Assembly: GCA_948099385.1 (NCBI GenBank)
Contig: CANUEZ040000105.1
Location: 4,149,001-4,213,000, forward strand
Source: Fasciola hepatica
Lineage: Eukaryota > Platyhelminthes > Trematoda > Plagiorchiida > Fasciolidae
Reading direction: 5' to 3'
Length of the DNA stretch: 64,000 nt
Shown: positions 1 through 56,333 of the stretch, piece after piece
Position numbering within the stretch: the stretch's first letter is position 1
Layout of the letters: every line of letters begins with the position of its first letter
The notes under the pieces: generated by a model
What the model saw: only the letters and a program-made list of their open reading frames with translations
What the model was told of the DNA's origin: nothing
The model's database searches: none
Position numbers and translations under genes: made by a program

Positions 1-969
1 CACCCGTAAACTCATCAGCAGTCGTTCGACGTCACCAACAATATAACGGGCAAGCAATGAGGAGTTCCTGGACAACCAATAATTCCGGCTTACCATCACG
101 ATCGAAGCCCAACTCCGTCGGACTTCTAGGAGGAGGCCCCTGTAGCGGTGGCCATCTTCGCTCATACTTTTACCACGTTTATTGTTTAACTGAACGCTGA
201 CTGCCAAGCGCGGATGCCATTTGACCGTTGCTCTTGCGCACGCTCCCAAATACACGCTAACCACTATCTCTCCCAATCGCCTTCTCGTTCTCACGGGTCG
301 TGGAGAATACTGTTCTGGTTAACATATTTGTGCAGTGCCGCACATTAGAGTAACGTGCAGGTGGTCCACGCAGTACAAAGGACCGAAGCACGCGTTTACT
401 GAGGAAACCGCGAAGTAAGGTCTAATCAACCTTACAGGTTGCAATGCAGGTGTGGGAAGCCAGCGATGCTCATTTCGGCAAATGAAATGAATGCTATTGT
501 GTGCTTAACACATAAATCCGATATGAGGCCTCCTAAGGCTACATCAGAAAAAAGACTGATGATCCGCAGACCTCTACGGAAACTGTCGTCGTCCTTTTTC
601 AACAGACCGGAAAAAACTGCGGCAGAGTAAAAAAGAATTGTGGGATATGTATAGTGGTGTACGAAGGAAGAAATCACAGACTGCAAAGCACTGGACGGTG
701 GGAGTTTACCAATTTGAAAGAGCGATCGACAATTATCCAACAGTAACTCCTATATGTAAATTTTAATGCAAGTTCTTTTGTAAAGTTACACAGAGATATT
801 TCGCACGGTTTACATGTGCAGGAAGAGTAGTGTTAAAAGCAGTGCTATCTTCTATAGAACGCGATCGTAAAGTGAAAAATTCTCTTTTGACATTTGGCAT
901 TGCTGAACAAAAGACCGGACGGTTCAGAAGTGTTAAGATTCCGCAATATATTCATGAAACTCATCTAAA
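1..969. other. No recognisable gene
   Basis: Several frames of about 60 to 100 codons occur on both strands, but none has a motif, splice-site context or repeat similarity that I recognise. The minus strand near position 10 carries a ctgatgag string that resembles the start of a hammerhead core, but the rest would lie outside the window. Confidence 0.5.
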
Positions 970-1238
970 TCGAACTACTGGGAGGCAGATTGAATTAAAA
1001 GAACTTCATCGGAATGCCTGACCAGATGACCTGAGTGGGTTGCACGTAAGTCGCTTATGTAAGTATTGAATAAGTATGGAGAAAGAACAGATCCCTGAAG
1101 AAAACTGACATTGCTTAAGAGATGTCTGGAAACGTTTCTTCCAACTTTGGTACAACACATTCTCCTCGAGAAATAGTCTTTTATCCAGTTGAGTAAGTAT
1201 GTGAGACGGTAAAAAAAATACCCAATTTTGAGAGGCAA
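970..1238 (-). mobile_element. CR1/jockey-like LINE reverse transcriptase fragment
   Basis: The minus strand encodes part of the palm of a non-LTR reverse transcriptase. Recognisable blocks are LLNWIKDYFSRRM, a QGSVLSPYLFNTYISDL block typical of the region before the catalytic box, then HSDEVLLIQS where an active enzyme has (Y/F)ADD. The catalytic tyrosine, alanine and second aspartate are all replaced, and the fragment is under 90 residues, so it is a dead 5'- and 3'-truncated copy. The arrangement (WI..fL..R, then GSVLsPlLFniYI) is of the CR1/jockey type and differs from the RTE-like LINEs elsewhere in the window. It lies beyond the 3' end of the CCDC102-like gene. Clade assignment is from motif memory only. 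Confidence 0.75.
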
Positions 1239-3748
1239 GGATTGTGGTACACTACCAAACGGTAATGTGTAATCAAGAAAGGCTCACCTAACCGATTCGC
1301 ATGAACCATTGAAGGGTTTTGCGTCGAAATGGACCACACACGCTACTGCATCAATCGTTCATTGACAATGTGCCTGCCCATTTCTATTACAAACGATACT
1401 GTCCCATGCGGCATGGGAAGTTGACGAATTTTAAAATGATGAAAAAAGATTTCGCAGTTGTTTCAAACATGTCGCTGGGACCGGGAAATTTTGAAGTGGC
1501 AAAGGCAACATTGCAAGAACTGCTATCCAACGCCCGTTTCGCAACTATTTTCAGCTAAAGTCAAGCGTACCACAGGAAGTATGTTCAAATTTAAGGTTGG
1601 AAAATACAGCATCTCGTAGGTCGAAATTCATTAAAAAAAAAACTCGAAGAAGCATTTTAAATCGTGTTGTCTGATTTACTGCATCCTATTCTTTCGGTCA
1701 GTAGTTAAAAGAAGGGACAGACGAGGGTTATTCGCTAGTGAACTAGTATATATTTCGAAATATTTTTCAATACACATCCCTCACACGGCAATAGACAAAC
1801 TCAAATGATCTGGTGATGAAAGAACCCGTTAATCCCCTGATTCTGTTTCTACCACTCTACCACCGATTTCCCAGTAACTTATCATGACTAGTTTCAGAAT
1901 TTGATACCCTTACGTCGGCAGTCCTTGAAACTCAAATGCCTAGTTTCCGGAGCATACAAAAAGCCTGTCTGCGTATTACAGTCTGACATGCGTAATATCG
2001 CCGTGGAAACCGGTCGTGGTTGCTGCAGCGGTTGGGACTATACATATTTATTTACCGACATCCCAGTACATAGCACAGAGGCATGGTGCCATGTTGAGCA
2101 TGAATCAAATAATCATGTGGAAAAAAACTTATCAGAATGTGATCAACACTCCCGTGACTGGGACGAAAACCTACTAGTTCTTCGCACTCTGCGAAGGGCA
2201 ATAGCGACTGACAGTTTCGACGCAACTGATATCAGACCTCCCCGTTCACGGGTGTAGCAAACGCGGCGACCCAGTTTTTGATGAGCTTCATAAATCAGGT
2301 CGATGATGGTCAATGAACATGGAGATAGTCAGTGTTATCTATGTCCCGATGAAATGTATTGAGCCGGGTGGAATAGACAAACTAAACGCGAAAGGAGAGG
2401 GCGGACGAAGAATTCTAAAAACACAAGGGTGAACTGTAAGCCAGCTTCTGAATGACAGTTAAAGCTGACCTATTTCTAAAGTAGTCCGGGAAGATTGATT
2501 CATGGATTTGTTCCATCAATCGCTCCAAACATACACGTAGGCATGTTAACGAGAGGAACCGACATATATAATGACTGTTAAAAAGATAACCATGCCAAAG
2601 AAGACGCAAATTAACCGATTTTGAAATATTCCAGCAGAAACATTTGTGGAGTTCGTTCACAGGCGGAATAACAAAACCGTGTGATGAACAGATGCCGGAA
2701 GATGTTGGGATGCGGAAGGAGAGAGGAACAAACTGGCCATGATCACGAGAAAGACAAGCTTTGGAAATGAGGATATGAGGGAGAACACGTGTTCGAAAAT
2801 AAACGGCAAGAAGTGCAATTTGCGTTTAACAAACAGACGGATTGACAGAAGAAACATAAGAGTAAATACAAAAGTGGGCAAGACAATAAAGCGTACTGCA
2901 TTCATCGTGCCTTGAAAACTGAAAAACTTGAGAGCGAAGGTAAGCCAACCGTAGCAGATGTGGCATCTTGTACACTGCAAAATGCAAGCACGAGAGAGAG
3001 AGAAAAATTTCGGCACCGCAATGTATGTCCGAAATCACACAGCCCGACACAGTTGCTCTCCTCAATGCAATCTGTTTTTCAATCGCGCGATGTGGAGAAC
3101 AAACAAGTCAAAATACTCTGCATCCGGCGCGTGCACGCACGCACGTCTTCATATGTATAAAAAAACTGTTACAGAACCAGCGAAAAAGTAACAGTCTGGT
3201 TCTGTCTGAACTAACTGCTCGAATTGCATTTCAAAATTGAAGTATGGGGCGTGGGTGGGGGAGCATCAGTCAGTGCCTCTGATCTGTTAAGTAAAGCGCA
3301 GTACACATCTTCGTACGCAGTAATAAAATCCCCTCCCCAGTCGAGATAGAGGATAACGGACAAAATGATAAACTTGGCAGGTAGTTGGAGATTATCCGGA
3401 GAATGACTGGGTAGAGCAAATGGGATATATACAAGATTCAGATGTGGTGGTGTTGCCGAATCGAAAAGGTGATAATAAGCAATGTGTAACACCGAACACA
3501 GACCACAACTGTAATAAGGACAACGTCCGATCAGAAAAAAGAATACAGGGGGGATATTTTGGTCCAAAATGAATAAAAGAAGTATTCTGTATGACTTATC
3601 GGCGCACTATGATTTAACTCTTGTTTGTGTTTATGTATTATTAGAAATACATGCATATATGCACAAAACCAACTTTATAAATGAACATGGCCGCGCATAG
3701 TCGTGAAAAGTCAAATATATTACGCAAAGAACAAGTACGATTGCCCAA
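1239..3748. other. Intergenic sequence downstream of the CCDC102-like gene
   Basis: I see no coding feature that I can support. The first part (3,748 down to about 3,500) should hold the 3' UTR of the minus-strand gene. I find no canonical AATAAA on that strand close to the stop codon, only weaker A-rich variants, so the polyadenylation site cannot be placed. A short GA-rich stretch lies near 2,990-3,005. Confidence 0.4.
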
Positions 3749-48066
<44,318 letters not shown>

Positions 48067-48129
48067 ACCACCCGTGTTTGTTACTTGGCCTCTGGATATG
48101 CTGATTGTTTCCGAACCTCATTTTCAGAT

Positions 48130-48890
48130 ACATGTCCAACTGATGAGTTAATCAAAGCTTGGATGTAAACACCAATCCTCCGTCGGGAAAAGGAGGTTCT
48201 CCCTGAAATAAACCATCTTAAATGGCATAAGGTTGCTGGATCGAATAGACTGCCCCTATTAGTATTTAGACAGTGGCCCAGTATTGGCCTCCAGGGTGTA
48301 TTATGGGCGAAGAAGTTTCAAAGAATTGGTGGGAATTGGCGGTCGTAACGATGTATAAGAAAGGCAACAGGTCATCTTGTGAGTAGTAGGTCTCGTCAGA
48401 ATCGCACCGAAGGTACCAACTGGTATTATGTTCCACCGCTTATCTAACGCTTGCAGGTGTCACACCAGAATCAAGCTAGGTTAAGGTCCAGTCGAAGATC
48501 TGTTTTCCAAGCCCTTACCTTTCGACAAATTTTATGACAAACGTACATCTTCCGAAGACTTTATATAACTGTTTTTATCAGGTCTCAAGGCGACTTTCAG
48601 CTCAATCGACCACGCAGTTCTCTGGTGTTGTCTCCTGTTGAAAAGTGTATGAGAGAAATTAATTTCCATCATAAAATCTCTGTACATGATTAGCCGAAAT
48701 CGAGTTCGGGCACACGATAATCTCCCACCTCTGTATACTAAGAGAAACGGTTTTTGTCAAGGTTTTCTCTCTTTACTTTGTATTTCAGTTCGTAATTGAT
48801 ATGGTCATAGAGACCGAATTGTGGCATGTGGGGACAGTGGTCATGAGATTTTCCCAGGTGTGAAAATGCCATACATTAATCCACTGTCGT
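48130..48890 (+). mobile_element. LINE copy F: reverse transcriptase fragment
   Basis: Plus-strand blocks in shifting frames match copy B: LPEINHLKWHKVAGSNRLPL (region upstream of the RT fingers), RCIRKATGHLV, LFLSGLKATFSSIDHAVLW, and SLYMISRNRVRAHDNL. They end with FVIDMVIETELWH. Many stops and short deletions are present and the catalytic box is not visible, so it is an old RT fragment. It lies directly upstream of the CCDC102-like gene's start and points away from it. Confidence 0.65.
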
Positions 48891-48892
48891 CC

Positions 48893-49060
48893 GGATCGTC
48901 ACCACACCTGACGTATTGGGAACTTATGTGGTTCATCACCACTATAAGTTTCAGTGTTCGGTTACCGGTTATTCCCAATAGTGCAGTGGGCCCTCGTGGC
49001 TATGGGGTATATAACCCTTCCACTCCACTGAGGCGTATGCATGTAATAAACAATTCGGTC
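48893..49060 (+). mobile_element. SINE copy 4 (head missing)
   Basis: The body and tail match copy 1: cctgacgtattgggaac, ttatgtggttcatcacc, gtgcagtgggccc, then a tail ending ggcgtatgcatgtaataaac. The tRNA-like head is absent. It lies between LINE copies F and G. Confidence 0.65.
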
Positions 49061-49129
49061 CTTCTGTTGTTGTCGCATAGTGTCCAGTTCTTTGACCACA
49101 GATTACTTGATAGACGATTTCAGTGAACT

Positions 49130-50720
49130 CTACTGTTGTTCCACCGAGGTTTCTTCACGGACTGGGTGGTCGATTAGATAAGCGGTGATAGCATCTGATA
49201 TTGTTTGTCGCTTCGTCGGTGATCCCAGAGCTGCGACATCAATCCTTCTCGAGGCACAGAATTTTTTGCGATTAGCTAAGTTGATTCTGAGGCTTGCACG
49301 GACAAGGGTGTGATTGGTGCTATTCTCATTTTCTGTCTCTGCACCTCTGTAGGACCGGCAGTTTTCGATCGAGGACGCCCAGCGAGATCGTACCAGTATA
49401 CAGTTGATCTGGTGTGCAGTATGACCGTCGTTTAAGTGCCACGTCAGCAGGCTTCGCCTGGGGTGTTGGAAGTGAGTATTTGGGACGATTAGCCTGTTGT
49501 AATATGTGAAACTGACGAAGTGAGCACCATTGTCCAAGACCGTATTTCCCCAGGATGCGTTTAGTTGCTTAGTTTGAAGGACCAGTGCGAGCGTTTCAGT
49601 CCCCCTCAACAGGCATATCTCGATTTGGGACATTGTTAACTACTTCCTGCAACCCGCCGTAGAACTCATCTTTTGCTGTTTCTTCGGGTGTCGATGCCGG
49701 GGCATAGATTGCAACAACCGATATATTTAAATGTGAGGGACGAAAGCGAGCTACAGCAAATCGAGGGAATGTCGGGTTCCATAAAAGCAGCGCTTTGTTA
49801 GCTCTGCTGCTGACAGCGGTCGCGACGTCGTGAAGACCGGAGTTGTCAGTAGGTCTGTTGTGGTAAAGTTGGTATTAGTCGTTTATTCCGGGAACCTTCA
49901 TACTCCGTGTGTCAGCGTTAGGCAGACGAATTTCGGAGACATGCAATGTTCATTTGGTAACTGTGTAACCCGCGTGTCATGATGGGCTGGCTACCAACGT
50001 CAAAAAGCTCTGTAGCGTTCCAGCAGGCAATGTGAATGTACTTGTGCAGATTAAGGTCCCCAGCTAATATATTTGACACCTTGGCCGCTGAAATAAAGCG
50101 AGGAACGTCGTGTCCCGGAGAAACTGTAGCATGACCATTGTGTACTGTAGCGGCAAAATCCATGAAGAGTCTTGGGAATAGTGTAAAAAATAGCGTTCCC
50201 AGCGTCACTTGGGTTTACGTTTGAGGTTGCACCTCTAGCTTGTGCACAACCACCTGTCAGACAACAGGAAGATCAAGTGTTGGGAGCGGGCGATCGGTCG
50301 AGCGGTTTACACGCCCTTTGGATGGTGGTCTACCAATCAGGGACGTGCAACGCATCCACTCTGATCTTGGTGCATGGTTGCCGGTGGCTCTCTAGGAGCT
50401 CGTTCACCATTCGGTAGAAATAACTATGACCCAGGGGCCTATGAGACCCTGCTGGTTGAGCAGTTTTCTTTTTTGACCGTTGGACCAAGCAATAAACCTC
50501 GTCCAACCATTCAGTAGCAACTGTCTTCGCACGCAGAGCATCGTCTCATCGCGGTTTTTAGGTCTCGACTACACTCCAACCTGGTTTGGCCCACCGGGCT
50601 ATGGCCGCTGATGCATGCTTCAGCTCTGTGGAGCTACCGGTGAGAGTTAGGTAGTTGGTTGGGACCAAAGGGATGGAAGATTCCGCAGGGGGTACGACAG
50701 TCTACCAACTCATAAGTGCT
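49130..50720 (-). mobile_element. LINE copy G: 5' region and endonuclease
   Basis: On the minus strand the first 500 bases match the 5' region of LINE copy E (both have agctgaag then atgcatcagc, and tgaatgg then ggacga or ggacaa). The endonuclease follows: HIACWNATELFDVGSQPI, then in other frames DEFYGGLQEVVNNVPNRD. A 167-codon open frame (49,633-49,130) continues with FQHPRRSLLTWHLNDGHTA, HQINCILVRSRWASSI and NSTNHTLVRASLRINLA. The HQI(D) and (D)HTLVR motifs are the end of the catalytic endonuclease, here with Asp changed to Asn in each. It ends before the RT. It belongs to the same family as copy E, opposite strand. Confidence 0.8.
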
Positions 50721-50819
50721 ATTCCTTGCAGTTGACATTACTGCCTGGGGAAAGATATCACAGACTACTGTGTTAATCTGAAACGGTTCCTTCAGACGAC
50801 TAATAATTATGGTATGACT

Positions 50820-51600
50820 CTAAATCATAAGTGTGTGTTTTGCCAATACTGCAGTTCGGCTGCTGAGGTACAAAGCATCTAAAGGAACGGCTAAGCCTGA
50901 CCCGGTACGCTCCGGCGCTTTTCTTAGACTGCCTGCTTCCAAGGATTTGAAGGTGCAGCAGATTCGTGAGAACGTTTTTACACTACTCGCAATGGTTCTC
51001 CCGTTTTTCAGATAACATTCATCCGGTAATTTCGAACCGAAAATTTCCTCTTCCCAAAGAAGTACTTTCGTCTTGAAGTCCGAATTATTCCAATTATCAC
51101 TGTTCGCAATCGATAAAGGCGCACCATTCGTGATGGAAACCAACGCCTCCGAGATGGCAATCTATGCTACTCTCAAAGTGGTCACCCAGTAGCTTTTTTC
51201 GCGCATTGTCACCCACGGAGCGATATAACTCAGCGGTCTAGATAAAAGCTTGGGCGATTGTCGAAGTTAATCGAAAGTGATGACATTATCTTTTGGACTC
51301 TCACTTCAAGTTAATAACAAACTAATGTTCTGTCGCCTCTATATATGTCATGAAGATCAGCATCAAGATAAAAAAACGACAGAATCCAGCGATAGCCTAC
51401 TGAGCTTTTTCAATCCTTCTACGACGTGATATATAGCCCCGGTTTACAGAATCCTGCAGTGGATACCTTATCACGAGCATTCTGATGAGCACTCATTCTA
51501 TCAATGAACTCAGACGACTTTATGACAATCTCGGTCATCCCGGTATTACTCGTCTACATCACTTTGTTGAGCAAAAAGCTTGATTTTTTCTCCCGACTAT
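50820..51600 (+). mobile_element. Ty3/gypsy fragment H1: RNase H end and integrase zinc region
   Basis: Plus-strand frames read SELFQLSLFAIDKGAPFVM then ETNASEMAIYATL, an RNase H start in which the catalytic Asp of ETDAS is Asn. Further on they read NELRRLYDNLGHPGITRLHH and FVEQKA, the His-His half of the integrase zinc-binding domain. Stops separate the blocks. The fragment ends where the reverse transcriptase of a second copy begins, at about 51,610. Confidence 0.7.
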
Positions 51601-51611
51601 GTCAAGTCAAT

Positions 51612-53350
51612 GATTAACAAGGGAGTTGCCCGTTTTTAACGCATCACTGAGGAAATCTTGAAGGCTGAAATTGTTGTACATAAGTTCGCTTACATAGACA
51701 ACGTGACCGTATGCGGCATGACCAAGGAAGACCACGATCGAAGCCGTGAGCGTTTCTTGAAGGCCGCTGCGGATTACGGCATCGCATTCAATACGACCAA
51801 AACTATGACGGCCGCCAACAAAGTCCAACTTTTGGGTTACCTGACATCGCAAGAAGAAGTAGGACTTGACTCTGATCAGATGAAACTCTTGCGCGAGATT
51901 CCACCGTAAACAGATATAAAGTGTCTGCTACGTGTTATCGGCACGTCTTCCTAATACTCCCAATAGATACCGCTATTTCATGACAAGATCAACCCATTTG
52001 TGAGAAATATAACTTTTTCTCTGCCAGAACTAGTAAAATACACATTCGCACTCCTCAAAAAGACAGCAGAAGGCTCTATGGTTGTAACACTAGACCAAAG
52101 TGCTTCCTTAGTGGTTGAAACGGACGCTTCGGACATCGCAATAGCCGCTTCACTGAGTCGAAATAATCGTCCCGTAGCCTTCTTCCCTCGTACCCTAACA
52201 GCCAGCAAAAGACCACTTTGGTATCAAAATAGAAGCATGTGTAATTTTCGAGGCTCTTCATAAGTGGCGACGTTATTTCCTGGGCAACCACTTCAAACCC
52301 ATCACCGACTAACGGTCTATGCGACGAAAGAGGAACACGTAAGACCAAAAATGACAAGATTCAACGATGAAGATTTGAATTATCCGCTTGTTGCTATGAC
52401 AATTTACAAGCCCAAGAAAGACAATACAGCTGCAGACACACTCTCTTGCAAGATATATGGTACTTTTTCGATGTGACCAAGTTAGGAGAAGTGCGAAATT
52501 TGCTACGTCACCCAGGAGTTTCCTAAATGACCCACTTTGTGCGATCCTGCCCTATTCGACTGAAGAGATTAAACTTATGACTTCACAGTGCAACTTTTGT
52601 GAAGAATCAAAGCCGCGGCTGTACAAACCACGCACCAGTCGTCTTATCAAAGCGACGCAGCCATTCGAAAGACTGAGTACAGACTTTAGAGACCCCCTGT
52701 CTTAGATAACTCGTAACTGATATCTTCTGACTATTGTTGATGAATACTCCCGTTTTCCCTTGGCGTTTATTTGTGTGGATATGCACTCCTCTAATGTTAT
52801 CAATTGCTTGTGACAGCTTTTCACTATATTCGGCATGCCGACATACGTAAACTCTGGTCAAGGGACGAGTTTCGTGTCGATCGAGATGTCTGAGTTCCTG
52901 CGAAATAAGGGCGTGGCTCTTATCACACCACTGCATTGAATCCCCAGGGAAATGGACAGGTGGAACGCCTGGACAGCGTGCTTTGGAAAGCTATCACTCT
53001 AGCTCTAAAAACCAGGAACCTGCCAATTTCGCAATGGGAGACCGTTCTTCCGGATGCCCTGCATTCTACCCGTTCACTGCTGTGTACGGCAACAAGTTGC
53101 ACTCCGCATTAGAGACTCCGTGCCGCTTAAACAAATGGACCGATCCTCCAAGTTTGATCCGTTGGTTGAGGAAGCCGGGCTCGTTAGCTGTAATCCCCAG
53201 TACGCTCTCGTCAAACGGCCTAGCGACAGGGAAGAAAATATTTCTGTTCGACGACTGGCTCCCACGAGCGACTTACCAGTTCCAGGATTGAGACTGACTC
53301 AGATATCAGAATTTCCCCTGGCACACCACAAACAAATTAACATTCCGTGA
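51612..53350 (+). mobile_element. Ty3/gypsy fragment H2: RT, RNase H, integrase
   Basis: The RT tail reads KFAYIDNVTVCGMTKEDHD with YIDN at 51,691-51,702 (YIDD expected; the last Asp is lost), then QLLGYLTSQEEVGLDSDQM. RNase H follows: VVETDASDIAIAASLSRNNR and PVAFFPRTLTASKRPLW. The integrase has TSQCNFCEESKPRLYKPRTS (Cys-Cys half of the zinc site), FERLSTDFRDPLS with the first catalytic Asp, SGQGTSFVSIEMSEFLRNKG where the second Asp should stand, and PREMDRWNAWTACF at the Glu position. The end has NPQYALVKRPSDREENISVR. The 5' half (gag, protease, RT fingers) is missing. Several frameshifts are present. No LTR could be identified. Confidence 0.8.
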
Positions 53351-53999
53351 ATGATGCAACGTAATGTAATCTCACGTCCCTATACTCGACACAATTTCAG
53401 ATATACTCATAAACAGAGAACTCGCCCGTATAATTTATGCAACAGAGAAACCTGAGTCAGTTATTTTCCTCTCCTACTTATCGTTACCCCTACATACTGA
53501 AACTGGTTGCTCTTCCTCGGCGGGGATGAATGTCATGTTAATTCGCTCTCCATTCTATGGTCTCATTTTATACGTAGTATTTACGTGTTCCAGCTCATGT
53601 GCGCTTCATACTAGTTGAGTAAGGCGTTTTATTTCGGATCGGGTTCCGAAGTCTGTTGCACTCATTACGACCGTAATCACCGACTGGCATTGCATCCATT
53701 AACTCTGTCCATTCAGGAACAGATAAAGTAAACGCTGTCGTCACTTCGAACACGGAGGATTTGAAACAGAACGAATGTTCAGCGTGCCAAAACCACGTGC
53801 CGATGCTGACTAGCAGTTTGCGCACTTCTACGGGTTGGTCATTACGTCGCGGCTGCAGGTATCTGAACGTCAGAAGTTTGTTAATGTTCAGGTCACTGAC
53901 CATTGTGTTCTTCCCCAACTAGACACTGCACCCGACATTTCTGTCATATGAGACACGTAGACAAAAATCGGCCGGCCAGAAATCCAGCGTACTTCATTG
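53351..53999. other. Sequence between two gypsy copies
   Basis: A 107-codon minus-strand frame (53,595-53,918) contains LSVPEWTELMDAMPVGDY but no motif that I recognise. It may be part of the leader or LTR of either element. Nothing firm can be said. Confidence 0.3.
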
Positions 54000-56333
54000 A
54001 CTACAGCTAGTGTCTGCGAAGGCTCTAAAGCTTATCGGCCAACTTTAGTGTACTGCAACTTTTCGTGACACCAAACCCAACATCAACCAACTGGGAGTAG
54101 ACTGGATTGACGAGTTCCGTCTAAATGACCTTCCTATCAACAGCTTTTGAGGCCAACTCCAAGGAAACTCTGGAGCTCCATCAACAGATTAACTGATCCA
54201 ACAATTTGCCCCTGTTTTCCAAGAAGGCATAGGCTTGTGTACACAATTTCAAGCTACACTACAGCTCAAACAGAACAGCTGCCCAATGTTACGTACCAAA
54301 AGGCCAGTGCTGTATGCAGCTTAGCCAGTGATAGACCAAGAATTAAAACGCTTTGAGGACCTTCGAATTTAGGCTCCAGTCACGTTTTAAGAATGGGCCG
54401 CGTTAATCGCTGTTGTAAAAAACTAAACGGGGCTATAAGACTTTGCGCTGGTTTCTCTACAGGCCGTTCTAGACCCCAACTTGTATCTACTATCTGTTCC
54501 AGAGGATATTTTTACAATACTGAACGGCGGTACCTGTTTTGCAAGGCTGGAGATAGCCGAAGTCTACTTTCAAATTGAAGTCAAACTCCATTTACGACAG
54601 CTGCTAACAATTAACACTCAACATGGCCTTTATCAATTCACGCGTCTGCTATTTGGAGTTAAAATGGCCCCCAGCTATTTCCAAACGTGCAATGGACACC
54701 GTGTTAGTAGGACTAGAAGGAACGGCTGTATATTTAGGTGACATCATTGTGACCAGACGTCGCGCTAACGAACTTAACAGCCGCTTGAAGGAAGTCTTAC
54801 AACGCATTCAAAAATTCGAGTTACGATTAGGTTAAGACAAATGCCGACTTTTTTGAAAACGATCAAGTATCTTGGGTTCGTTTTTGACACCGATGGTCGC
54901 CATCCAGACCCGGAAAATATCCGAGAAATACAATGAACGCCAGCTCCAAAGGACGTTCCGTCGCTCTGATCATTTCAAAGCCTTATCAGTTATTATAGTG
55001 TTTTTCTGTCAGAACTAAATTTCTTGAGTGCACCATTTAATCAACTGCCACGGAAGGACCATCATTGGTGTTGGTCGCAAGTGTCAATCACCATTTGACC
55101 GACTAAAGCGGGTACTGACATCGGATCTTTTGCCAATGCACTACAACCCCAAATTACCGATCGTTATGACAGCTCATGCTCTCAAGTGTGGTGTTGACAC
55201 CGTTATCTCCCATGTGTTTCCCGAGGGAACGGAGAAACCTGTGGCTCATGCGTTCCGCACATTAAACTGTGCCGAGAGAAACTATGGACAAACTGAGAAA
55301 GAAGCCCTTGGCATCATCTTTGCCACCAAAAGGTTCCACTAATTAATCTATGGTAGCCGTTTCACGCTTCTTACAAACCATAAACTGTTGGTATCCATTT
55401 CCGGATCCAAAAAGGGCATTCTAGCTTATTTTGTCAGTCGTCCACAACGCTGGTCTACGATGTTACTGGGTTACGATTTTGAAATACAATTCCGGAAAAC
55501 AGCGGACTTCGGTCAAGCACAGGGTCTATCTCGCCCAATAACAAATCATTATGAGGACGATGAGGAAGACATTATCGCAGCCATCACAATCGAAGATGTC
55601 ATTTACAGGGAACTATCGGACATTGTGCGTGCTACGCTGCCACCTTGAAGCAAGTCCACGAGGCTGTCAAATGTGACTCGGTTCTACAGCAAGTTATCAT
55701 ATTTGTTCATACCTCATGGCCTAGAACATACTACGGAGACGTGCTACACCTTTACCGTCGTCGTGAATTCGTCTCCGTTGTTGACGCATGTCTCGTCATC
55801 TCACACAGTAGTGGTCACAATCTCACCACCTCGTGCCATACTGAAACAATTTCATGCCGGTCATCCGAGAATGAGCCGTAAGAAGCAATAACCGGAAGTT
55901 ATACATACTGGCCCAGAACGGATGATGACATCAGTGTGGTTCGCCAAAGTTTGCGATGTCAACAAGCACCGAAAATGCAGCCACATCAAGCACCGTCTCC
56001 GTGGCCAACCCCATAACACTCCTGGTCAAGACTTCGCGTTGATTTTGCTGGACCCATAGGCGGTACATCCGACCTTCTGGTTGTCGACGCCCACCCGAAA
56101 TGACTAGAAATAGTAGTGGTCAACACTACCACTTCACACGGGAAAATAGCAACCATTCGTCGAATGTTTGTACAGCATGGATTACCCCACCAGATAAAGT
56201 CCGACAACGAAGCTCGATTCGCGCCGGCCGCCCTCACGAATTTCGCCAGAAACTCAATATTAAACACACATTCTAGCCACCGCAACACCCACAATCTAAC
56301 GGACAGGCAGAACGTTATGTGGATACATTCCAA
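54000..56333 (+). mobile_element. Ty3/gypsy element I, 5' part (RT to integrase core)
   Basis: The RT begins with LLSVPEDIFTILNGGTCFAR and LEIAEVYFQIEV, continues LYQFTRLLFGVKMAPSYFQT and shows VYLGDIIVT at 54,727-54,753, where VYLDD is required. RNase H has VMTAHALKCGVDTVISHVF (the catalytic Asp of ADAS is replaced) and RNYGQTEKEALGIIFATKRF. The integrase follows with QFHAGHPRMSR, VDFAGPIGG (first Asp), IKSDNEARF (second Asp) and HPQSNGQAERYVDTF (Glu), so the three catalytic acids survive although frames shift. The coding sequence stops after RYVDTF at 56,333, where LINE copy A begins, and resumes at 60,422. No protease or gag is legible upstream. Confidence 0.87.

Noticed and set aside
1..25. 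Minus-strand ctgatgag as a possible hammerhead core
   Set aside because: Only the first core string is inside the window; stem II, GAAA and the cut site would fall outside.
1960..2030. gaaaccggtc with ctgacatg upstream as a hammerhead
   Set aside because: The required CTGATGA is absent and no stem II or stem I pairing can be drawn; only the GAAA-stem III string matches.
53595..53918. A 107-codon minus-strand frame between gypsy copies
   Set aside because: No motif or splice sites. It is probably leader or LTR sequence read on the wrong strand.
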